Origin: JAYVJH01 sp043777595
GTDB taxonomy: Bacteria > Bacteroidota > Bacteroidia > Cytophagales > Spirosomataceae
Assembly (NCBI GenBank): GCA_043777595.1
Contig: JAYWHT010000105.1
Span: 1-30,046 of the forward strand
Reading direction: 5' to 3'
DNA: 30,046 nt
The notes under the pieces are model-generated. The model saw nothing but the letters and a program-made list of their open reading frames with translations, was not told the origin of the DNA and did no database searches. Numbering within the stretch: the first letter of the stretch is position 1; each line of letters starts with the position of its first letter. Below are positions 22,902 to 30,046 of the stretch, in pieces. The translations under genes and the position numbers were made by a program.

Positions 22902-25900
22902 TTAGAAACCAACTCGCAAGCCAACTGCATAACCTCTTGGCATTGAGAGTGTTCCGTAGTCAAATCCGCCTGCACCTGTACCAAGTGTAGTGGCCGAGTT
23001 GCCGTTTACATTCGGGTCGGCACCTGTATAATTTGACATCAAAAACAGGTCTGTTCCCGTAAAAAACAGACTCGCTTGCTTAAACACCTTGGTTCTGACG
23101 AGCATTGCTTTGGGTACATCATACGAGAACGTTACGTCACGCAAGCGCAACCAGTTGATGTTTTTTTCGACAAACTCAGACTCTGGGATTGACCCATAAT
23201 AGTCGGCAGAGCGTTGAGTTGGGTTAATCTGAATCGTGTTTTTGGTTGGGCTATCGCTGTCTTCACGGCCGTCACGCAATACACCCGTAAAAGTTACTGG
23301 AGTCTCACGGTCGAGTGTCGATTTGCCCAAACCTGTTCTCCACAAATACATCGCCGTTCCGTTAAATACATCTCCACCTTTACGAATATCAAGCAAAAAC
23401 GACAAGCGCATAGATTTATAACGCAGCGTATTGGTCAAGCCAATCATAAAGTCGGGGTTACGGTCGCCGATAGGCAAGAAAGTAGAATTGGTAAGCGGTA
23501 AACCTGTACGAGGGTCAATCAAGATATCGCCTTTGGTATTGCGAGCATAGCCATAGCCACCAATGGCCTGTGCGCTACCCATGCCCCGCTGATAATAATC
23601 CCAGTTGATGGTACGATACGCCACGCTTGCCTCTTTGGGAAAGTAGCTTTGCAAGTTTCCAACAAAAGCACTCGAACGAGCATTGCCATAAAGCCACGTA
23701 TCTGAATTGTAATATTCAGGTACATCGGCTGGTAGATTCTTGACATCGGTGGTGAGTTTGGTAAAATTGGTCAAGATATTCCACTCAAAATTTTTGACTT
23801 TAATTGGTCTCAAACGCATTTGTATTTCCATACCTCTATTACTATATGTACCGCCATTTAACAAACCAAAAATAAACCCAGTACCATAGCTCAATCGTTG
23901 TACCACAATTTGCTCAGAGAGTTCTTTGTTATAATAAGCAATGTCAAACCCTACTTTACCTTTGAAAAACTCTAACTCTGCACCAATTTCATAACTGCGG
24001 CCTCGCTCAGGTTTTAGGTTGGGATTGCCGCCATAAAAACCATATCCAAACCCTCCACCAGTTGTAGTTTGGGGCGTAAGGCTCGACAATACACGATATG
24101 GCGGTGCATCTTTGCCCGTTTGGCCATAAGACAATCTCAATTTGGCATAGCTCAATGTACTTTTGTTCATGTCTCTGAATGCAGGCAAATCGGTAACATT
24201 GAAAGCCAACGATGCCGACGAATAGAAAAACGAATTGTTGGCCACAGGCAATGTCGAAGACCAATCGTTGCGGCCAGTAAGTGTCAAAACCAGCAAATCG
24301 TTATTGTAATTAAAGGTAGCCGTACCCAACAAACTCACTAAACGCTGGCGAGTTTGGGTATATTTGGCTCGCATGGTTGTTGGGTCGGTATTGTTTAGGC
24401 TGTTGTAGTCGGGCAAATATAATTTTTCGCCATAAGCTGTTGTTATCTTATAATTTCGGTCGTCAAACGTTCCTCCAAAAGTAAAAGACGAGTTAAACTT
24501 ACCAACTGCTTTTTTGACAGTGGCCAACAAATTGCCGTTCAATAATTGGTTATTTTCGATTGCATTTTCGATTGAGCCTTTTGTCTGAAAACCTCCTCCA
24601 CTGCTACCTTGCCATGACTCGGGGTGCAAAAACAAATTACTTTGGGTAGAATAAATATCAGCCCCAAAACGCCCTACCAAGGTCAGCCATTTAGTAGGAG
24701 TATAGTTTAGGCTAATATTTCCCATTGTACGGTCGGTAGCATCAGACAGTTGGTTTTTATTGATTGCAAAAAACGGATTATCGCTTTCGCCCTGACTGAT
24801 ACCAGTTAATATTGTACGGCGTGTACCGTCTGGGTTGAGGTAATTGGTTACGTCATCGTTGGCAGGCCAACTCAAAAGCCCGATTAAGTAGCCACTTGTA
24901 CTACGCTGCGCTTTGGCAACACGGGTATTGATATAGTTTAGAGACGTTACAACTTCCAGCTTAGGCAAAATCTTAGCCGTACCCGTTAGCCGCACAGATA
25001 GTTTTTTCATGCCAGTAGTCGGCACTATACCCGTTTCGTCCACATACTGAGTTGATAATCTGTACGTTGCTACATCGTTGCCGCCTTCAAAGCCCAAGTT
25101 GTGCATCTGGCCAGTACCTCTCTGAAAAAACGAACCGATATTATCAAATATAGGGGCTTCGGCTCCGTATTTTGGGCCAAAATACGACGTAGAGGCAGGG
25201 TTCAGATAGCCCTGTGCGCCACGCCCAAAAACTGTCTGCACTTCTGGGAAACGATATAACTGTGAAGACTTAAAGCGGTTGTCGTATGTTACTTTACCTC
25301 TGCCGCTTGTGCCTTTTGTTCCTTTTTTTGTTGTAATCACTATCGCCCCAGACGACGCATCAATGCCATACAATGCAGCAGCCTCTGGGCCTTTGAGAAT
25401 AGTAATAGACTCTATGTCATTTGGGTTAATGTCGGCGGCACGGTTCAGATAGTCATTGTCTCTGTTGGGTCTGTCAGACACTAACCCACCTTGACTAAAA
25501 GTACGGTTGTCAATCGGCAGGCCATCGACCACAAAAAGTGGCTGGTTATTGCCCCCAATCGAGCTTGCACCCCGCAACTGAATAGCCGCCGAAGCACCTG
25601 GCTGACCCGATGTTGTCGTCATGTTTAGACCTGCGGCACGACCTTGTAACGACACCAAAAAGTTGTCTCGCTGGGTGTCTGCAATGTCCGACCCTTTTAC
25701 TTCTTGTATCGAATAGCCCAACGTTTTGCGTTCTTGCTTAATACCCAAAGCCGTTACAACGACATCGCTCAACGTATTTTCGTCCGACTCCAACGATACA
25801 TTTAGTTCTGTGGCACCAACAACCTTCAATTCTTGTCGTAAATAACCGATATAGCTATACACAACCACGGCATTGTTTGAGATACTGAGTTTGTAACTAC

Positions 25901-26084
25901 CTGTGGCATCGGTAGTTGTACCACGGGTAGTTCCTTTGATAACTACGTTTGCGCCAACGAGTGCTGTACCGTCTTCGGCACTTGTTACTTTACCCGTTAG
26001 TGTTTTGTCTTGGGCAAAAGTTTGATGAGAAATAAAAATGACCAACAACAATCCTTGCCATCTTTGAAGTAGTAGTTTTTTCAT
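22902..26084 (-). CDS. SusC/RagA-family TonB-linked outer-membrane transporter
   Basis: A 1060-residue TonB-dependent barrel that imports oligomeric nutrients with the SusD lid. A signal peptide ends at HQTFAQ (about 25). A CarboxypepD_reg-like domain follows (GKVTSAEDGTALVGANVVIKG from about 30, with TDATGSYKLSI). The plug has VVTALGIKQERKTLGYSIQEV and the SusC signature LQLRG-type block (AAIQLRGASSIGGNNQPLFVVDG), then DIESITILKGPEAAALYG. The C-terminal barrel ends GYAVGLRVGF with terminal Phe. It is the first gene of the susC-susD-DUF4397 operon. There is no N-terminal sigma/anti-sigma signalling extension and no adjacent FecI/FecR pair. Substrate unknown. Confidence 0.95.
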   Translation of the reverse strand: MKKLLLQRWQGLLLVIFISHQTFAQDKTLTGKVTSAEDGTALVGANVVIKGTTRGTTTDATGSYKLSISNNAVVVYSYIGYLRQELKVVGATELNVSLESDENTLSDVVVTALGIKQERKTLGYSIQEVKGSDIADTQRDNFLVSLQGRAAGLNMTTTSGQPGASAAIQLRGASSIGGNNQPLFVVDGLPIDNRTFSQGGLVSDRPNRDNDYLNRAADINPNDIESITILKGPEAAALYGIDASSGAIVITTKKGTKGTSGRGKVTYDNRFKSSQLYRFPEVQTVFGRGAQGYLNPASTSYFGPKYGAEAPIFDNIGSFFQRGTGQMHNLGFEGGNDVATYRLSTQYVDETGIVPTTGMKKLSVRLTGTAKILPKLEVVTSLNYINTRVAKAQRSTSGYLIGLLSWPANDDVTNYLNPDGTRRTILTGISQGESDNPFFAINKNQLSDATDRTMGNISLNYTPTKWLTLVGRFGADIYSTQSNLFLHPESWQGSSGGGFQTKGSIENAIENNQLLNGNLLATVKKAVGKFNSSFTFGGTFDDRNYKITTAYGEKLYLPDYNSLNNTDPTTMRAKYTQTRQRLVSLLGTATFNYNNDLLVLTLTGRNDWSSTLPVANNSFFYSSASLAFNVTDLPAFRDMNKSTLSYAKLRLSYGQTGKDAPPYRVLSSLTPQTTTGGGFGYGFYGGNPNLKPERGRSYEIGAELEFFKGKVGFDIAYYNKELSEQIVVQRLSYGTGFIFGLLNGGTYSNRGMEIQMRLRPIKVKNFEWNILTNFTKLTTDVKNLPADVPEYYNSDTWLYGNARSSAFVGNLQSYFPKEASVAYRTINWDYYQRGMGSAQAIGGYGYARNTKGDILIDPRTGLPLTNSTFLPIGDRNPDFMIGLTNTLRYKSMRLSFLLDIRKGGDVFNGTAMYLWRTGLGKSTLDRETPVTFTGVLRDGREDSDSPTKNTIQINPTQRSADYYGSIPESEFVEKNINWLRLRDVTFSYDVPKAMLVRTKVFKQASLFFTGTDLFLMSNYTGADPNVNGNSATTLGTGAGGFDYGTLSMPRGYAVGLRVGF

Positions 26085-26322
26085 ATATTAACAATCGGGT
26101 TTAAATTAAATATAAACATAATACTAATTTCAATAATAATTTTGAGGTTTTACAAAAAAATAAATTTTAAAATTATTTTTCACACACACATTTAGGCTAT
26201 TCAATGACACTGTGATTGTTGAATATTGAAGATATATTATTTTACAAATATTCTAAATAAAATTCGCCTTACTTTTAAATATTACTATATTTACAAAAAA
26301 AAATCAACCAAATAAACCACGA
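26085..26322. other. Very AT-rich divergent intergenic region
   Basis: 238 bp between the divergent susC and hslU genes. It must hold both promoters. TACTTTTA (26270-26277) and TATATTTA are near matches to TANNTTTG facing hslU, but no full -33/-7 pair was convincing on either strand. Confidence 0.5.
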
Positions 26323-27723
26323 ATGACGAGCCATTTAGACAAACTGACCCCAAGAGAAATCGTTGCCGAACTCGACAAATATATAGTAGGCCAACACGAT
26401 GCCAAACGAAACGTAGCCATTGCCCTCCGAAACCGATGGCGGCGCATGAATAGTTCGGAAGAAATGCAGGCCGAGATTATTCCCAATAATATTTTGATGA
26501 TAGGCGCAACGGGTGTGGGCAAAACAGAAATTGCCCGCCGATTGGCCAAAATTGCCGATGCACCATTTGTAAAAGTCGAAGCCTCGAAGTTTACCGAAGT
26601 TGGTTATGTAGGCCGAGACGTAGAAAGTATGGTCAGAGATCTGGTCGAGCAGTCGGTCAATATGGTAAAGATGGCCAAAAAAGAAGAAGTAAAAGCCAAA
26701 GCACAGGAAATTGTAGAGGAGATTATTTTAGATGCCATTATTCCTGCCGTCAAAAAACCAAAAGGAAGCCGCAAAGCGGCTACTGCCGAAACCGAAACTA
26801 CCGAAGCCGAATCGTTGTCTGATGCCGAACTGAACGAAAAAACCCGACTCAAATTTAGAGAAAAACTCCGTGCGGGAGAGTTAGACGAGCGGCGGATTGA
26901 GATAGACATTCAGGGGTCGGGTTCGTCGAGTATCAGTGTCATGGGTGGGCCAATGGACGATATGTCGATGATGAACCTTCAAGAAATGCTGGGCGGAATA
27001 ATGCCAAAACGAGCAAAAAAACGCAAAATGACCATCGCCGATGCCCGTAAGGTATTGCTCGAAGAAGAAGCCGCCAAGCTCATAGACATGGACGAAGTAA
27101 AAGAAGAGGCCATCAAAAAAGCCGAAAATTTAGGGATTATTTTTATAGATGAAATTGACAAAATAGCCAACGCCAACTCAAAAAGTGGTGGCGCAGACGT
27201 GAGCCGTGAGGGCGTACAACGAGACTTGCTACCCATCGTCGAAGGCTCAACGGTCAATACCAAACATGGGGCCATTAAGACCGACCACGTGCTGTTTGTA
27301 GCTGCTGGGGCGTTTCATGTATCTAAGCCGTCCGACTTGATTCCAGAGCTACAAGGTCGTTTTCCGATTCGAGTAGAGTTGCAGAGCCTGACAGAAAGTG
27401 ATTTTTATAGAATCTTGAAAGAACCCCGCAACGCACTCACTCGCCAATACGAAGCCATGATGCTGGCCGAAGGCATAATGCTCACTTTTCAAGATGAAGC
27501 CCTGAGCGAATTGGCCAGATTGGCTTTCCAGATAAACTCAGAAGTAGAAAACATCGGCGCACGCCGCCTGCAAACGGTGATGAGTACGCTCCTAAACGAT
27601 TTTATGTTTGACATTCCAGACGTGATTTTGCCAGGATCGTCAGTCGAAATCACGGGCGATATTGTACGAGAAAGATTGGTAAACCTAATCAAAAACCGAG
27701 ATTTGAGCCAGTATATTTTGTAG
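26323..27723 (+). CDS. hslU: ATP-dependent protease ATPase subunit HslU
   Basis: An AAA+ unfoldase of 466 residues that feeds substrates to the HslV peptidase. Start block LTPREIVAELDKYIVGQHDAK is family-typical. Walker A is GATGVGKT (61-68), the pore loop GYVGRD is at 94-99, and Walker B is IIFIDEIDK (272-280). The intermediate domain (about 110-245) has a charged helix and a Met-rich MMNLQEMLGGIMP segment. The C terminus DLSQYIL matches the tail that docks into HslV. hslV itself is not in the window, so the two are not adjacent as they are in E. coli. The gene is probably monocistronic, ended by the hairpin at 27748-27795. Confidence 0.97.
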   Translation: MTSHLDKLTPREIVAELDKYIVGQHDAKRNVAIALRNRWRRMNSSEEMQAEIIPNNILMIGATGVGKTEIARRLAKIADAPFVKVEASKFTEVGYVGRDVESMVRDLVEQSVNMVKMAKKEEVKAKAQEIVEEIILDAIIPAVKKPKGSRKAATAETETTEAESLSDAELNEKTRLKFREKLRAGELDERRIEIDIQGSGSSSISVMGGPMDDMSMMNLQEMLGGIMPKRAKKRKMTIADARKVLLEEEAAKLIDMDEVKEEAIKKAENLGIIFIDEIDKIANANSKSGGADVSREGVQRDLLPIVEGSTVNTKHGAIKTDHVLFVAAGAFHVSKPSDLIPELQGRFPIRVELQSLTESDFYRILKEPRNALTRQYEAMMLAEGIMLTFQDEALSELARLAFQINSEVENIGARRLQTVMSTLLNDFMFDIPDVILPGSSVEITGDIVRERLVNLIKNRDLSQYIL

Positions 27724-27747
27724 TCATACACCGAAACAAGTAATTTG

Positions 27748-27795
27748 CTGTGCCAATTTGTTGATAATAAGTTATTTATCAGCAAATTGGCACAG
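27748..27795. terminator. 20-bp hairpin after hslU
   Basis: Arms 27748-27767 and 27776-27795 pair over 20 bp with a single G-T wobble and an 8-nt loop. It starts 24 nt after the hslU stop. There is no long T-run after it, so termination is likely but less certain than for the other two hairpins. Confidence 0.65.
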
Positions 27796-27998
27796 TTATT
27801 TGTAAGATTACCACTAAATAAATATTCTTGTAAAAATACCAAAAAATAATAGGATAGTAAAAAAAGTTCGCTAGATTACACATTCAAAAACTAACGTAAT
27901 TATCTTCTTATATTTAAACCCTGTCTATATTACCCATTTATCATTTGTTTCTGGTTTTGTTTTTAAATTTTTAGTTTCACTTTTAGTTATTTATTACG

Positions 27999-29885
27999 AT
28001 GAAAACTATTTTAAAAATGCTGGTTGCTTCGCTGTTGTTTTCACAACTCTCTTTTGCCCAAAACACTTTCAAAGGGCAGCCTGATGGTACATCAGACGAT
28101 GAAAGTAAAACGCTGTACTCGAAAATGTCGAAATTTAAGATTTTCAAATTTCGAGTTTCTGATACAAAAAAAGCCATACGCAAAACTCCCCCTACTGCCA
28201 CAAATCCTTTTAAGTTCAAATTAGAACTGGGTGGTGAAACCGTTGATTTTACGCTCTTTGAAAACGACATATTGTCAGACGACTTTGTACTGCTTGATAA
28301 GGGTAAGGTAATTGAAAACAAAACAAAAGACATACACACTTACGCTGGTTATGTAAACGGACACCCCGACAATGCCACACGACTATTGATTTCGGACAAT
28401 CGGCTTTCTGGGTTTTTCAGAACTCCCAAAGGCTATTTTCACCTGAGCCATTTGGCCGACTTTGGTGTGAAAGAAACCGAAAATGGCAATGGTTTAGACA
28501 AACGAATTATATACAGCGATGTCGAAGATGAGTTTTCGACGACGGAGGGTATGATATGCGGCAATACCCTCAATCCTAAAAACAAACGAGAAGCAGTCAA
28601 TGGCCGAGAGGCTGCCACAGCCAACTTGGCACCAGGTTGCAAATACATAAAACTCGCCATAGCAACCGATGCAGAATACTCAAACCGACAAGATAGACTC
28701 AGTACAGGCACTGGTGTAACAGATATAAAAGAGAAAATATACGACATGGTAAACCGAATGGAGTTTATTTTCTTGGACAATAATCTCAGTAGCTTTAGCA
28801 TTGCCCCTGTCGGAATTAGAATACGTCTGACTTGCCTTTCTATCAACGCAATGAGTAACACTGGGAACGATGCACCAGCAATGTTAGCAAATTTTAAAGG
28901 TCTGCTAACACAAATATTCCCGTTTAGTAGCTCGTATGACGTAGCGCACTTAATTACAGGGCGAGGATTTAGTCTTGGTAATCCCGCTCTTGGCCCACAA
29001 TTTGGTCAAGCACATACACCAATCGGTAGTTTTTGCGTAAACCCCACAATGGCTGCGAGTGTCAGTACTATTGTAAATTTTATCACAAATGGGCTGATAG
29101 ATTATGACCAAGTTTGGAAAATAATGTTACACGAAATATGCCACAATCTGGGCGCAGGCGATTTGGCTTATTCTACACCACCTCAATCATGCAACCCCAC
29201 TACTATGTCAATTATGTGTCAGGGTACGGGTAAATTAGGTTATATTAACGGATATTCTCGAAACGAGATACTTAGCCATATCAACGGGGCAGGTAATGCT
29301 TGTTTGTCTGATGTTGCTAAACCAGGCTATACCAATAATTTTAAACTAAAATTCAACGGTAACGATATAGTTAGCTCTACGATGGCCATAAACGGGGCTA
29401 CCAAAACGCTCGAAATACCTTTTGACCAATTGCTCCCTGTTACCTATTCTACTTTTGTGGCCAGCAACTCTGCTGTTTCTGTTACCAAAATAAACAACAA
29501 CAAGGCAGTATTTAATATCAACTCAGCACCTCAGTTTTTTATGACTGTATCGGCCAGCAATGTATGTAGTTATAGTCAATGGGCTCTCAATTTTATTTAT
29601 GTACAGTCGGGTGCAAGAGTAGCATACAACGCCTACCCAAACCCTGCCGATGTAACTATCAATGTTGATGCTGCAAACATAGAAGACATCGAAAAAATGA
29701 TAGGATTAGATAAAATTCTGATATATGCCGACAATGGCCGTTTTGTAAAGGAGATAACGATAAGTAGCGGTGACGGCACAAACACGATTGTAACAGACGA
29801 CCTCAAAAATGGTATTTATTACTTTCATCTTGTCGATAAAGAAGGGACTATTCAGAAAAAACGCATCGCTATTAAACACCAATAA
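27999..29885 (+). CDS. Secreted metzincin-like metalloprotease with T9SS sorting domain
   Basis: A 628-residue protein. A signal peptide ends SQLSFAQ (residue 21). Residues 70-160 resemble a reprolysin-type propeptide (FTLFENDIL, YAGYVNGHPDNATRLLIS, GFFRTPKGYFHL). The peptidase domain (about 215-440) has the zinc motif HEICHNLGAGD (378-388) and a likely Met-turn at TTMSIM (401-406). Reprolysin-like enzymes normally read HExGHNLGAxH, so the third ligand here is Asp388 or is missing, and the Gly before the second His is Cys381. A beta domain follows, then a type A T9SS tail from AYPNPADV (545-552) to KKRIAIKHQ, so the protein should be exported by Sec, then through the outer membrane by the type IX system, and be cell-attached or released. 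A lipoprotein gene starts 2 bp after the stop. Confidence 0.85.
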   Translation: MKTILKMLVASLLFSQLSFAQNTFKGQPDGTSDDESKTLYSKMSKFKIFKFRVSDTKKAIRKTPPTATNPFKFKLELGGETVDFTLFENDILSDDFVLLDKGKVIENKTKDIHTYAGYVNGHPDNATRLLISDNRLSGFFRTPKGYFHLSHLADFGVKETENGNGLDKRIIYSDVEDEFSTTEGMICGNTLNPKNKREAVNGREAATANLAPGCKYIKLAIATDAEYSNRQDRLSTGTGVTDIKEKIYDMVNRMEFIFLDNNLSSFSIAPVGIRIRLTCLSINAMSNTGNDAPAMLANFKGLLTQIFPFSSSYDVAHLITGRGFSLGNPALGPQFGQAHTPIGSFCVNPTMAASVSTIVNFITNGLIDYDQVWKIMLHEICHNLGAGDLAYSTPPQSCNPTTMSIMCQGTGKLGYINGYSRNEILSHINGAGNACLSDVAKPGYTNNFKLKFNGNDIVSSTMAINGATKTLEIPFDQLLPVTYSTFVASNSAVSVTKINNNKAVFNINSAPQFFMTVSASNVCSYSQWALNFIYVQSGARVAYNAYPNPADVTINVDAANIEDIEKMIGLDKILIYADNGRFVKEITISSGDGTNTIVTDDLKNGIYYFHLVDKEGTIQKKRIAIKHQ

Positions 29886-29887
29886 CC

Positions 29888-30046
29888 ATGAAAAACCTAA
29901 TTGTATGTTTGGTCTTACTCTTTGCAATGTCATGTAGTAAGGCAGTTATACCAGAACAAAAAGTATTTGAAAATCTACCTTCGTGTTGTGTCAATCCAGT
30001 TTTTAGTAGCGATTGTGAGGAAGCATTTAAAGACATCTATATGTTC
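29888..30046 (+). CDS. Lipoprotein, 3' end missing
   Basis: The frame opens with ATG 29888, two bases after the protease stop, and runs off the right edge after 53 codons. It begins MKNLIVCLVLLFAMSC, a clear lipoprotein signal peptide with Cys16 as the lipidation site, followed by SKAVIPEQKVF and a Cys-containing stretch NLPSCCVNPVFSSDCEEAF. The tight spacing implies co-transcription, and possibly coupled translation, with the protease. Nothing is recognised. A surface partner or substrate-binding protein for the protease is a guess. Confidence 0.75.
   Translation, partial: MKNLIVCLVLLFAMSCSKAVIPEQKVFENLPSCCVNPVFSSDCEEAFKDIYMF

Noticed and set aside
26085..26322. Replication origin in the AT-rich region
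   Set aside because: High AT content alone; no DnaA-box cluster or replication gene was seen, and divergent promoters explain the composition.

Overview
The window looks like chromosomal DNA of a Bacteroidota bacterium, most likely order Cytophagales. The support is a SusC/SusD pair, a type IX secretion (Por) sorting domain with a YPNP start, bacterial geranylgeranylglyceryl-phosphate synthase, a long Bacteroidota-type amidophosphoribosyltransferase, promoter-like TANNTTTG elements, and moderately AT-rich DNA with very AT-rich intergenic stretches. Genus cannot be fixed from sequence alone. No tRNA, rRNA, CRISPR array, transposase or phage gene was seen.

Layout. 1-602: the 3' part of kdsB (LPS Kdo activation), interrupted in frame by an inverted heptamer repeat. 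730-7570 (+): SDR oxidoreductase, alpha/beta hydrolase, enoyl-CoA hydratase-like protein, then the rod-shape pair mrdA (PBP2) and rodA, then an unannotated protein with the hallmarks of a diverged kinase-like fold. From the hydrolase onward the gaps are 6 to 50 bp, so this is probably one transcription unit. 7583-12966 (-): a TPR protein and an Omp85-like outer-membrane protein 11 bp apart, then purF with its own promoter. 13155-15311 (+): an IlvD/Edd sugar-acid dehydratase and a small exported NTF2-like protein. 15313-16904 (-): tatC followed by an MlaF-like ABC ATPase. 17130-18288 (+): a small one-pass membrane protein overlapping the GGGP synthase gene, then a gene remnant and a strong hairpin. 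18692-20113 (+): an exported AbgB-like M20 amidohydrolase. 20434-26084 (-): susC, susD and a two-repeat DUF4397 lipoprotein, an outer-membrane uptake operon with no attached glycoside hydrolase or sigma/anti-sigma pair. 26323-27723 (+): hslU. 27999-30046 (+): a secreted metzincin-like protease with a T9SS tail, followed 2 bp later by the start of a lipoprotein cut by the window end.

How the genes work together. Much of the window serves the cell envelope: Kdo for LPS, PBP2/RodA for side-wall peptidoglycan, Omp85-like assembly, Tat export, an Mla-type lipid-transport ATPase, an ether-lipid enzyme, a nutrient uptake operon and a T9SS protease. The rest is housekeeping (purF, hslU) and peripheral carbon metabolism.

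The points most worth a second look are the heptamer inverted repeat translated inside kdsB, the kinase-like protein behind rodA, the protease whose zinc motif has Asp where His is expected, the membrane protein overlapping the GGGP synthase, and the twin hairpins flanking the amidohydrolase. I did not find a clearly new multi-gene system. The best candidates are the susCD-DUF4397 uptake locus facing the exported amidohydrolase, and the protease-lipoprotein pair at the right edge.
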